DNA from: Bacillota bacterium
Lineage (GTDB): Bacteria > Bacillota_I > Bacilli_A > RFN20 > CAG-288
Assembly (NCBI GenBank): GCA_003497225.1
Contig: DNJQ01000110.1
Coordinates: 1,654 to 15,168 of the forward strand
Length of the DNA: 13,515 nucleotides
Reading direction: 5' to 3'
Below, in pieces: positions 7,145-13,515 of the stretch. The position numbers were made by a program, and so were the translations under genes. The notes below the pieces were generated by a model. The model did not search any database, was not told where the DNA came from, and was given only the letters and a program-made list of their open reading frames with translations. How positions within the stretch are numbered: the first letter of the stretch is position 1; each line of letters starts with the position of its first letter.

Positions 7145-7181
7145 GTCAAAGCCCTCCAATATTTAAGTTATATATATAAAT

Positions 7182-7209
7182 AGTATAACGGAAAACATAA
7201 TAATGTCTA
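7182..7209 (-). promoter_or_regulatory. Sigma-70-type promoter of the rplI operon
   Basis: On the minus strand TAGACA (5 of 6 to TTGACA, positions 7209-7204) is followed by a 16-nt spacer and TATACT (5 of 6 to TATAAT, 7187-7182). Transcription would begin near 7175, giving a leader of about 30 nt that includes the GGAGGG ribosome binding site of rplI. Confidence 0.65.
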
Positions 7210-7220
7210 GTACAAAAGGT

Positions 7221-7268
7221 GTTGATTAGAAACAACTTCTAATTCTATTAATAAATTGTTTCTTCAAC
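7221..7268 (-). terminator. Hairpin region between rsmI and rplI, possible weak terminator
   Basis: A perfect 7-bp stem (ATTAGAA 7225-7231 with TTCTAAT 7237-7243, 5-nt loop) overlaps a larger alternative: GTTG 7221-7224 with CAAC 7265-7268, and GAAACAA 7229-7235 with TTGTTTC 7256-7262. The two pairings exclude each other. On the minus strand the hairpin follows the rsmI stop and is trailed by CAACACCTTTT, which is not a proper U-tract. Terminator function is possible but weakly supported. Confidence 0.3.
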
Positions 7269-7287
7269 AAAAATCAATTAAATAATA

Positions 7288-8151
7288 CTATAATTTGCTC
7301 TTTATACAAAGTTTATAAACGTAGTTGCGAGGAAGATCATATTCATTAGCTATGTCGCGGCAAGCTTGAGAAAGTGATTCACCAAATTCTAGTTTCTCTT
7401 TAACCAAACGAAGTATTTCTTCATCGTCAAGCAGTGTTTTTTCTTGACACTTATCGATTATTATTACAAATTCACCTTGCTCAACAAAATCTTCCATTGC
7501 ACATATTTCATTTAAAGTACCATAGATATGATTTTCATATCTTTTAGATATTTCACGCGATATAGCAATCTTTCTTTCCCCACCAAATACTTTCTTTAAA
7601 GTCTCTAAAGTTTTTTTAATACGGTGCGGAGCTTCATAAACAATAAGCAGTTCATCTTTTGAAGAATACTCTTTTAACATCTTTTCTTTAGCACTATCTT
7701 TAATTGGTAAAAATCCAATAAAAGTAAATTTTGAAGTATCAAAACCTGAAACAGTTAAAGCTGGAACAAAGGCCGTTGGTCCCGGTAAAGCTATTACAGC
7801 AATGTCTTTTTCTAAAGCTAATGAACATAAAATTCCACCGGGATCAGAAATACCAGGGCTACCAGCATCGGAACAATAAGCTAAAATCAAGTTTTCCTTT
7901 TGAATCTTTTCAATTATAGCTTTTCCCTTTTCTTTCTCGTTTTGACTGTAACAAGAAATAAGGGTTTTATTTTTTATCCCTAATTTATTTAGTAAATCAC
8001 TAGTTACTCTTGTATCTTCCGAAGCTATTATATCCGCCTCCGTTAAAACTTCAATTGCTCTTGAAGAAATATCTTTAATATTTCCAATCGGAGTTGGAAC
8101 TAAATATAATGCAGGCTTTATAGAGTTAGTAAAAATATTTTTAACGCTCAT
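7288..8151 (-). CDS. rsmI: 16S rRNA (cytidine1402-2'-O)-methyltransferase RsmI
   Basis: A 287-residue tetrapyrrole-methylase-fold enzyme that 2'-O-methylates C1402 in the P-site region of 16S rRNA using S-adenosylmethionine. Motifs in order: LYLVPTPIGNIKDIS (from residue 15), ASEDTR (43-48), CSDAGSPGISDPG (93-105), ALPGPTA (121-127) and GFDTSKFTFIGFLP (136-149). A C-terminal helical region (about 245-287, ESLSQACRDIANEY) is the RsmI-type extension. It is the last gene of the dnaX operon; its ATG lies 11 nt inside the ricT gene and it has no strong ribosome binding site of its own, so coupling is likely. In Bacillus yabA and others separate ricT from rsmI; here they are adjacent. Confidence 0.95.
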   Translation of the reverse strand: MSVKNIFTNSIKPALYLVPTPIGNIKDISSRAIEVLTEADIIASEDTRVTSDLLNKLGIKNKTLISCYSQNEKEKGKAIIEKIQKENLILAYCSDAGSPGISDPGGILCSLALEKDIAVIALPGPTAFVPALTVSGFDTSKFTFIGFLPIKDSAKEKMLKEYSSKDELLIVYEAPHRIKKTLETLKKVFGGERKIAISREISKRYENHIYGTLNEICAMEDFVEQGEFVIIIDKCQEKTLLDDEEILRLVKEKLEFGESLSQACRDIANEYDLPRNYVYKLCIKSKL

Positions 8152-8947
8152 GTTTAACTTGATACTTTCTTAGTTCTTTTTTATCCAAATTTATATATTC
8201 TTCCCCGTCAAACAAAGTAACAACGTCAGTAAGAAGATTTAAACCTGTGATGCGGTATTCCTTTTTATCGATGATGTATTTTTCTCCAATCTTTGGAGCT
8301 TTCTTTCTTAACTCAGCGTAATTATCATCCTCATATTTTAAACAGCAGATGAGTTTTCCGCACTGTCCAGATAATTTAGGAATATTTAATGAAAGAAGTT
8401 GGTTTTTCGCCATATTGATCGATATTACATCAAAGTTTTTGATAAATGTTGAGCAGCAAAGTTTCAACCCACAAACACCGATTCCGCCGATAATTTGCGC
8501 TCTATCGCGCGACCCGATTTGACGCATTTCTATATGGGTATGGAAGGCTTTGGCGAATTCTTTAACTATCTCACGGAAATCAACTCTCTCTTCCGCGCTA
8601 TAGATGATTAAAAGTTTTGAAGTATCTAACGATAGAATTGTCTTTAAAACTTTCATCTCTAAGTTCCGACGATTAACAGTTTCAATAACATATTTTGCTA
8701 TGTCCGCTTCTTGCTTTTTTACAATATTCGCTAGTTTTTCATCTTCTTTAGTAGCGACACGCAAAATTTTTGGAAACGATTCAGTCTTACTAGTATCAAT
8801 ACTAGCGCACGATTCAACATTTCCTAAAGATAAACCAACTGAGGGATCTTCAACGATGACCTTAGTATTAGGCACTAAACTTTCACTACTCACATAGTAT
8901 AAAAGAGTTGTTTGATGAAGCCTTACTCCTAATAAATATTCACTCAT
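8141..8947 (-). CDS. ricT: PSP1-domain protein RicT (YaaT)
   Basis: A 268-residue YaaT/RicT protein. The central PSP1 domain is followed by the cysteine-rich segment GIGVCGLKLCC (Cys159, Cys164, Cys165) and GQCGKLICCLKYE (Cys196, Cys201, Cys202). In Bacillus, RicT forms the RicAFT complex with RicA (YmcA) and RicF (YlbF). That complex carries iron-sulphur clusters and acts with RNase Y in mRNA processing. The partners are not in this window. The start overlaps the holB TGA by 8 nt (ATGAGTGA) and has a good ribosome binding site (GGAGGG about 7 nt upstream), so it may be translated more strongly than its neighbours. The holB-ricT adjacency is conserved with Bacillus. Confidence 0.93.
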   Translation of the reverse strand: MSEYLLGVRLHQTTLLYYVSSESLVPNTKVIVEDPSVGLSLGNVESCASIDTSKTESFPKILRVATKEDEKLANIVKKQEADIAKYVIETVNRRNLEMKVLKTILSLDTSKLLIIYSAEERVDFREIVKEFAKAFHTHIEMRQIGSRDRAQIIGGIGVCGLKLCCSTFIKNFDVISINMAKNQLLSLNIPKLSGQCGKLICCLKYEDDNYAELRKKAPKIGEKYIIDKKEYRITGLNLLTDVVTLFDGEEYINLDKKELRKYQVKHER

Positions 8948-9872
8948 GATTACCCTCCAATATCCAAACTAACCTTCCTACTACCATGGTGGGTGAAAAA
9001 TTAAGCTTAATATTGCTTATAACTTCCTCCAAAAAAGTAGTAGCGTTAAATATCACTTCACGGTGATTTTTTAAACCTATAACAGAATCCTTAAATGGTG
9101 ATTCTAAATTGTTTTCTAGCACGTCCATAAACACTTGATATATGATGCTATAGAAGTAATTATAGCATAAATTACCTTTCAATGATTGAAGCATTTTAAA
9201 TAACTCATTAAAAGCTTTCTTTTCATTATATACATAATCAGTTAAAAACTTATTTGCCGCTTCATAAGCGCTAGAAAATGCTTCTTCACTATCTTCTTCA
9301 CCATATAAAGACAAATGAAGTTTAAAACGTAAATAAGTGCTTTTACTATTTATAATTTCATCATCCGTAAAATTATGAGGTAATACTCTTAGAGAAATAA
9401 CTCGCGAAAGAATCGTGGGAAGAATCTTTTCTTTTCTAGTTGTCGTAAGTATGGCATAAACATCTTTTGGCGGTTCTTCTAAAAACTTTAATAAGGCATT
9501 AGCCGCTTCATTTCTCATATTGGAAACTTCATAGATTGAATATATAGCTATAGGGTTTTCTTCACCCCGAGTTAAAACGAATTGCTCTAAAAGACTATTT
9601 ATTTGTTCTTTTTTTATGAAATCTTGTCTTCCATCAAGGAGAACATAATTATCTAATTGGCCTTCATCAAACTTTTTGCAGTTTTTACACTCGTTACAAG
9701 CAAAATCTTTTTCACACAAAAGTGATTTAGCTAAAAATCTTGCTGTTTCTTCAATCGGTGATCCGCTTTCGCCATAAAGAAGAATGGCGTGAGGCAAATG
9801 CTTATTCTTCAAAGAATTAGTGAAAAAACTATAGATGATTTTTTGTTCTTTAAAGAATTCATCTCTATTCAT
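8940..9872 (-). CDS. holB: DNA polymerase III delta' subunit
   Basis: A 310-residue clamp-loader subunit that works with tau/gamma (DnaX) and delta to load the beta clamp. The N-terminal AAA+ region has a degenerate P-loop (GESGSPIEE, 34-42) without the Lys-Ser/Thr pair. A Cys4 zinc module has Cys53, Cys59, Cys62 and Cys65. Then come ANALLKFLEEPP (124-135) and the sensor segment KILPTILSRV (149-158). The loss of the ATP-binding lysine fits delta', which does not hydrolyse ATP. The C-terminal half is diverged, as usual in the family. Overlaps tmk and ricT by 8 nt each; the ribosome binding site is weak (AGAG). Confidence 0.93.
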   Translation of the reverse strand: MNRDEFFKEQKIIYSFFTNSLKNKHLPHAILLYGESGSPIEETARFLAKSLLCEKDFACNECKNCKKFDEGQLDNYVLLDGRQDFIKKEQINSLLEQFVLTRGEENPIAIYSIYEVSNMRNEAANALLKFLEEPPKDVYAILTTTRKEKILPTILSRVISLRVLPHNFTDDEIINSKSTYLRFKLHLSLYGEEDSEEAFSSAYEAANKFLTDYVYNEKKAFNELFKMLQSLKGNLCYNYFYSIIYQVFMDVLENNLESPFKDSVIGLKNHREVIFNATTFLEEVISNIKLNFSPTMVVGRLVWILEGNHE

Positions 9873-10500
9873 AATGCTCTTTTAGTTTCTCCAGCATCTT
9901 TTTTTGAACTTGCTCATAAACTTCTTCAAATGGTTTTTCAGCATCGACTTTATAGATTCGATCACTAAATCTCTCCGCTAATTCCATATAACCATCGTGA
10001 ACTTTTTTATGGAAATCTAATTTCTCTAAATCTAATCTATTTACTTCGCGGCTTGAAGAAGCGATTCTATTTAATCCTACTTCTGGCTTAATGCAGAAAA
10101 GGAATGTTATATCAGGAATACAGTTTTCAATTGCGAACATGTTGATCGATAAAACATCATCAATTCCTATGCCACGCGCATAACCTTGATAAACGAGCGA
10201 AGAATCTAAATATCTATCCGAGATTACTGAGATATTTTTTTCTAACGCCGGAATTACTTTTTCTACAAGGTGCTGACGACGAGATGCACAGTAAAGTAGC
10301 GCCTCGGTTTTATAATCCATATCAGTGTTCTCTTTATCTAAAATGATATTTCTTATCTCTTCACTGATTTTTGTTCCACCTGGCTCTCTTGTTAAAAGTA
10401 ACGGGAATTTTCCTTCTAGTTCAGCGATTAATTTTTTAATAACTGAACTTTTTCCTGATCCTTCTCCGCCTTCAAAAGTTATAAATAATCCTCTATTCAT
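9865..10500 (-). CDS. tmk: Thymidylate (dTMP) kinase
   Basis: A 211-residue kinase that converts dTMP to dTDP with ATP for DNA synthesis. The P-loop is FEGGEGSGKSS (9-19), the TREPGGT substrate segment is at 37-43, and DRYLDSSLVYQGYARG (95-110) is the family signature. A short Arg-containing lid follows (SSSREVNRLD). Length is normal. The start shares ATGAATAG with the end of recR (8-nt overlap), and GGAG lies about 10 nt upstream. Position between recR and holB resembles Bacillus with the intervening small genes removed. Confidence 0.97.
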   Translation of the reverse strand: MNRGLFITFEGGEGSGKSSVIKKLIAELEGKFPLLLTREPGGTKISEEIRNIILDKENTDMDYKTEALLYCASRRQHLVEKVIPALEKNISVISDRYLDSSLVYQGYARGIGIDDVLSINMFAIENCIPDITFLFCIKPEVGLNRIASSSREVNRLDLEKLDFHKKVHDGYMELAERFSDRIYKVDAEKPFEEVYEQVQKKMLEKLKEHYE

Positions 10501-11110
10501 TTTTCTTGTACTCCGATAAAACTACACGTCCATTTAATGACCTAGTGATAGTCATGTCATCAACGTATTCTAAATCCGCGCCTAAAGGTAATCCATAAGC
10601 TAAACGCGAAACTTTAACTTGTTTATTTTCTAATAATTTAGCGATATATAAAGCAGTAGTTTCTCCGTCAACAGTTGAATTTAAAGCTAAAATAACTTCT
10701 TTAACATTATTTTTATCAATAACTGATAATAATTCAGGAATATGAACATCATCAGGGGAAACATTTTTTAAAGGCGATATAGTTCCACCCAAAACAAAAT
10801 ATTGTCCGTGATAAATATTGTTTTTCTCAAAAGATATGACATTTCTTGTTTCATTAACTACCAAAAGCGTATCTTGGTCGCGAGAAATATCGCTGCAGAT
10901 TGGGCATTCATCAGAATCGATAAAAACGCCACAATTGGGACAGCGGTGAACCTTATCTTTAACCGCCATTATAGCCTCAGAGAAATTTTTTAAATCATCG
11001 GGGGAAAGTTTTAAAGTCGCGTAAGCTAATCTCTCTGCTGTTTTTTCTCCAATACCAGGAAGCTTTTGAAAATATCTTTTGATATCAACTATTGACTTAA
11101 TTGGATCCAT
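10493..11110 (-). CDS. recR: Recombination mediator protein RecR
   Basis: A 205-residue RecR, which with RecO (and RecF) helps load RecA at gaps. It has the helix-hairpin-helix LPGIGEKTAERLA (17-29), a Cys4 zinc finger (Cys57, Cys60, Cys69, Cys72), a Toprim domain from LLVVNETRNV (82-91) and GQYFVLGGTISPL, and the C-terminal GLPLGADLEYVDD region. All expected elements are present and the length is standard. It follows ybaB after 2 nt; a weak AGGA sits upstream of the ATG. It ends inside the tmk start codon region (TAG within ATGAATAG). Confidence 0.97.
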   Translation of the reverse strand: MDPIKSIVDIKRYFQKLPGIGEKTAERLAYATLKLSPDDLKNFSEAIMAVKDKVHRCPNCGVFIDSDECPICSDISRDQDTLLVVNETRNVISFEKNNIYHGQYFVLGGTISPLKNVSPDDVHIPELLSVIDKNNVKEVILALNSTVDGETTALYIAKLLENKQVKVSRLAYGLPLGADLEYVDDMTITRSLNGRVVLSEYKKNE

Positions 11111-11112
11111 AA

Positions 11113-11418
11113 TTACATTCCAGGAAATTTCATTCCACTCGTCATAGATGAAGATATCTCATCTAATTCGTCTTGAATTTGTTTAACCGCTGCATTGATG
11201 GCGGAAAGAATTGCATCGGAAAGAATATCTTCATAATCCTCGCTTAACATTTCTTTTGAAACTTTTACATCGACGCATTCGTAATTTCCCTTTAAAGTGA
11301 TAGACACTGCATTACCCGCTGAAGTTCCAACAAATTCTTTTTCTTCAAGTTCAGCCTGTTTTTGCTGTGCATCTTTTTGTAAAGAAGAAATCTCTTTAAA
11401 TAGTTTGTTTATATCCAT
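11113..11418 (-). CDS. ybaB: YbaB/EbfC nucleoid-associated protein
   Basis: A 101-residue small DNA-binding protein of the YbaB/EbfC family. It has an N-terminal amphipathic helix rich in Lys, Gln and Glu (about 7-28), a central beta region (GTSAGNAVSITLKGNYECVDVKVS), a C-terminal helix and the tail MTSGMKFPGM. Family dimers bind DNA with little sequence preference. It lies between dnaX and recR in very many bacteria, as here. The gap from the dnaX stop is 11 nt and the ribosome binding site is GAGGTGG. Confidence 0.94.
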   Translation of the reverse strand: MDINKLFKEISSLQKDAQQKQAELEEKEFVGTSAGNAVSITLKGNYECVDVKVSKEMLSEDYEDILSDAILSAINAAVKQIQDELDEISSSMTSGMKFPGM

Positions 11419-11429
11419 ATAACCACCTC

Positions 11430-13046
11430 TTAAATCTTTTCTATTTTTTGCGGCTTAGGCAACTTTTGAATTTGGTTTAATTGCCTAAACATTGTAATCG
11501 CATTTTTATATTCCTCACCAGTCATAGCGTAAACTACTGGTGAAAACCCGAACGCCTTTGACATTAATTCTTGATAAATCTTTCTTGTTCCGTTGTTATT
11601 TATGCGGCTTACTTGAGCGATGAGCGGAGTTTCTACCACAATGATATTTTCATTAACAATTCTAAGAATTGTGCAAGAAAGATAATTCGCTGCTAATCCA
11701 TATTTTTTATCACTTCGATATTCTTTTAGGACATTCCACTTAGCCATTAACTGCTCTTTAAATTCCTTATCACCTTGAAGCATGATGTTAATTACTTCGT
11801 TTTCATCAAAGTGAAGTAAGTCATCAGGATTAACCTGCGGAGCGACATCAACTATAGGTTTTTCTTCTTCTAGTTCAATCTTGTTTTCAACTGGTGAAAC
11901 AACTGGCTGAACTTTTTCTTTAACTTCTTCATCTTTCTTTTCAACTTCTTTTATCGTTGGAATTTCAATTTTAACTTTAGAAATTGAAAGAAGTTGAATA
12001 ATTGATAACTCAAAGTGATCAAATGAATTATTAACCAGTTTATATTGCCGACGAGCTTCAGTTAAAATATTTAAATTATTAATTAATTCTTGTGGCCCTA
12101 TAGCTAAAGGTAAAGCCTCTTCCGGAGTTAAAACTGTTAATAAGGATTTGTCTTTAGTAGAACCATAGATAAGTAAATCTTTATAAATATTAACTAAATC
12201 ATCGTGAAGTCTAACGATATCTGCTCCGTGAAGATACTTTTCTTTTATCATAGACAAAGTTTCTTTAACTTTATTTTCATGAATATTCTTTACTATCTCT
12301 ATTTTTTCTTCAATAGATAATAATCCGAATAAAGTTTCTACATCGCTAGATTCAACTTTGTTTCCACTATAAGAAACTACTTGTTCCAAAATAGATAGAG
12401 AGTCTCTTGCTCCGCCTTCAGCAAGGCGCGCAATCATTCTTAAAGCTTCACCAGTATATTCAATATTCTCTTTTTCCAAAACTTTCTCCATATTAGAAAC
12501 AAGATCTTCATCACTTATTTTAGAAAAATCATATCTTTGAACTCTACTCAATATGGTAGGTAAAACCTTTTGCGGTTCAGTAGTAGCTAAAATAAATATT
12601 ACATGCTCCGGTGGTTCTTCTAATGTTTTAAGTAAAGCATTAAAAGCTGAGTTTGTCATTGAGTGTACTTCATCAATGATGTAGACCTTATATCTACCAA
12701 GAATAGGTTCATAACGAACTTGCTCAATAAGTTCACGAATGTTATCAACACCAGAATTACTAGCTGCATCTAATTCATAAACATCAGGATGGGTTCCACT
12801 AATTATAGCTTTACAGTTTTCACACTCTCCACATTCATGTCCCACACCTTCTTCACAGTTTAAGGCTTTAGCAAATAATCTCGCCAAAGTTGTTTTTCCT
12901 GTACCGTGTGGGCCACAAAAAAGATAAGCATGTCCTATTTTATTATTGAGCAATGCATTCTTTAATGTTCGGATAATAGGCTTTTGTCCTACAACCTCGT
13001 CGAAACTTTGAGGTCTATATGTGCGATAAAATGATTGATATTTCAT
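11430..13046 (-). CDS. dnaX: DNA polymerase III tau/gamma subunit
   Basis: A 538-residue clamp-loader ATPase. Motifs numbered from the chosen start: SFYRTYRPQSFDEVVGQ at the N terminus, Walker A GPHGTGKT (45-52), Cys4 zinc module (Cys64, Cys72, Cys75, Cys78), IIDEVHSM (123-130), ALLKTLEEPP (137-146) and the KVLPTILSRVQRYDF sensor. Residues of about 370-420 form a Lys/Glu/Pro/Val-rich linker before the C-terminal tau-specific domain. I chose ATG 13046 because homology begins there; the open frame reaches a TTG at 13085, but those 13 extra residues look non-native. There is no Shine-Dalgarno, yet a perfect TATAAT ends 6 nt before the ATG, suggesting a leaderless mRNA. First gene of the seven-gene operon ending in rsmI. 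Confidence 0.95.
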   Translation of the reverse strand: MKYQSFYRTYRPQSFDEVVGQKPIIRTLKNALLNNKIGHAYLFCGPHGTGKTTLARLFAKALNCEEGVGHECGECENCKAIISGTHPDVYELDAASNSGVDNIRELIEQVRYEPILGRYKVYIIDEVHSMTNSAFNALLKTLEEPPEHVIFILATTEPQKVLPTILSRVQRYDFSKISDEDLVSNMEKVLEKENIEYTGEALRMIARLAEGGARDSLSILEQVVSYSGNKVESSDVETLFGLLSIEEKIEIVKNIHENKVKETLSMIKEKYLHGADIVRLHDDLVNIYKDLLIYGSTKDKSLLTVLTPEEALPLAIGPQELINNLNILTEARRQYKLVNNSFDHFELSIIQLLSISKVKIEIPTIKEVEKKDEEVKEKVQPVVSPVENKIELEEEKPIVDVAPQVNPDDLLHFDENEVINIMLQGDKEFKEQLMAKWNVLKEYRSDKKYGLAANYLSCTILRIVNENIIVVETPLIAQVSRINNNGTRKIYQELMSKAFGFSPVVYAMTGEEYKNAITMFRQLNQIQKLPKPQKIEKI

Positions 13047-13052
13047 GCCAAT

Positions 13053-13058
13053 ATTATA
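13053..13058 (-). promoter_or_regulatory. Candidate -10 element of dnaX (leaderless spacing)
   Basis: TATAAT on the minus strand is separated by 6 nt (ATTGGC) from the dnaX ATG, which places the expected transcription start on the A of the ATG. No clear -35 is present at 16-18 nt; TTGGAT occurs at a short 13-nt spacing. The absence of a ribosome binding site fits, but AT-rich DNA yields such hexamers often. Confidence 0.4.
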
Positions 13059-13136
13059 AACCAAAGAACCTATCCAAAGCCACAATAAAATATAATATAT
13101 ATAATATAATTACAAAATGGATTGTTATTATATCAA

Positions 13137-13515
13137 TTATGTCTTGTAACAACTGCCACTTTTTTGAGGGCTTCCGTCCTGGTTTGCGAGGCCATTTGTT
13201 TGACCGGTTTGATTGTCGTAAAGCCACCAAAATGATACACTTTGGATGGTACCAAAATATACTTTCGGATTGTATTTTTCAGGGCAGTTTATATAATTAA
13301 AATGGTACAAATGATGGCTTATATTAAAGGAGTTCAGCGAAGAAACAATCTCTAACTTCGCAATGAAGTTGTTTCCTAAATTTATGGCTGAATAATCATA
13401 AGGACCATAATCTCCTCCCCATGGGGATAGTGCTAGGAATCCTCCCGAAGTTCGGATAGTTCTTACAGTTACTTTTCCCATCTGCTCGACCGCATTGTAG
13501 GAATCAGGGGAGATT
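13137..13515 (-). CDS. Hypothetical aromatic-rich protein, right copy of the edge repeat family (5' end beyond window)
   Basis: I do not recognise the family. The frame is open from the window edge (first full codon at 13514) through ISPDSYNAVEQ, then MGKVTVRT at 13481, to TAA at 13137-13139. With no ribosome binding site before the Met at 13481, this is probably the C-terminal part of a longer protein. It is rich in Tyr, Trp, Asn, Ser and Gly, and likely all-beta by composition and alternation. Conserved segments shared with the left copy are INLG, EIVS, LNSFN, KYNPKVY, QSVS, WLYD and QTGQTNGL. The last four residues (CYKT) lie beyond the shared repeat. It lies 90 nt upstream of dnaX on the same strand. 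The function could be surface, adhesive or recognition; nothing decides this. Confidence 0.55.
   Translation of the reverse strand, partial: ISPDSYNAVEQMGKVTVRTIRTSGGFLALSPWGGDYGPYDYSAINLGNNFIAKLEIVSSLNSFNISHHLYHFNYINCPEKYNPKVYFGTIQSVSFWWLYDNQTGQTNGLANQDGSPQKSGSCYKT
13151..13515 (-). repeat. Edge repeat, right copy (inverted relative to 1-423)
   Basis: Conserved blocks matching the left copy are at 13467-13481, 13341-13354, 13233-13277, 13192-13226 and 13151-13165. The homology ends at 13151, after AAAAAAGTGGCAGTT read on the minus strand. Sampled 60-nt stretches here have 42% (13381-13440) and 48% (13441-13500) G+C, well above the neighbouring genes. The 5' limit is outside the window. Confidence 0.75.
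13278..13322 (-). other. Hypervariable 45-nt block of the right edge repeat
   Basis: It encodes ISHHLYHFNYINCPE between conserved AAATACAAT (13269-13277) and TCCTTTAAT (13323-13331), both read on the minus strand. It matches the left block (252-296) at only 12 of 45 bases, with identical length. Confidence 0.7.

Noticed and set aside
7145..7159. TTG at 7159 as the rplI start
   Set aside because: It lies within the GGAGGG ribosome binding site, and bL9 proteins begin at the ATG at 7144.
11875..11960. Programmed frameshift in dnaX producing a gamma form
   Set aside because: The Lys/Glu-rich linker lacks an A AAA AAG-type slippery heptamer in the stretch I read.
13047..13085. TTG at 13085 as the dnaX start
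   Set aside because: The 13 additional residues do not resemble DnaX N termini and would overlap the candidate -10 element; homology begins at ATG 13046.
13086..13136. Conventional dnaX promoter in the AT-rich stretch (TTGTAA followed by TATTTT)
   Set aside because: The stretch is almost pure A/T, so hexamer matches carry little weight; I preferred the exact TATAAT next to the ATG, also with caution.

Overview
The window is gene-dense, low-GC bacterial DNA (60-nt stretches counted by hand inside housekeeping genes gave about 28% G+C). It uses the standard code: several genes end at TGA, and tryptophan is TGG in the reading frames checked. Gene order, bL9/DnaB and YaaT/YycJ-type proteins and AGGAGG-like ribosome binding sites suggest a streamlined Bacillota or non-Mycoplasma Mollicutes-like organism (for example Acholeplasma- or Erysipelotrichia-related). 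That placement is inference.

Layout. (1) 1-440, plus strand: an imperfect copy of an aromatic-rich protein module of unknown function, with a broken, partly duplicated N-terminal part. (2) 422-2791, minus strand: a compact operon of a Mbeg1-like alpha/beta hydrolase followed by two half-size chromate-transporter-family proteins. (3) 2920-4038, plus strand: a PucR/CdaR-type helix-turn-helix regulator, divergent from the hydrolase across a 128-nt gap that holds a perfect 14-bp palindrome. (4) 4029-7144, minus strand: rplI-dnaB-yycJ-rlmH, with its own promoter. (5) 7288-13046, minus strand: dnaX-ybaB-recR-tmk-holB-ricT(yaaT)-rsmI, nearly all start/stop overlapping. (6) 13137-13515, minus strand: the C-terminal part of a second copy of the edge module, running off the window.

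The central 9 kb is a replication, repair and ribosome block: clamp loader subunits tau/gamma and delta', replicative helicase, dTMP kinase, RecR, bL9 and two rRNA methyltransferases. In Bacillus these genes form two clusters on either side of oriC. Here they lie end to end on one strand.

The least explained part is the pair of related modules at the two window edges, in inverted orientation. They share near-identical nucleotide blocks separated by same-length stretches with essentially no similarity, including a 45-nt block that matches at 12 of 45 positions and encodes 15 residues with none in common. Their homology stops at a sharp boundary. This looks like a dispersed family of diversifying cassettes (surface variation, recognition, or donor/silent copies). 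No function can be assigned from the sequence alone. The remaining intergenic stretches are short; none over 300 nt lacks a gene.
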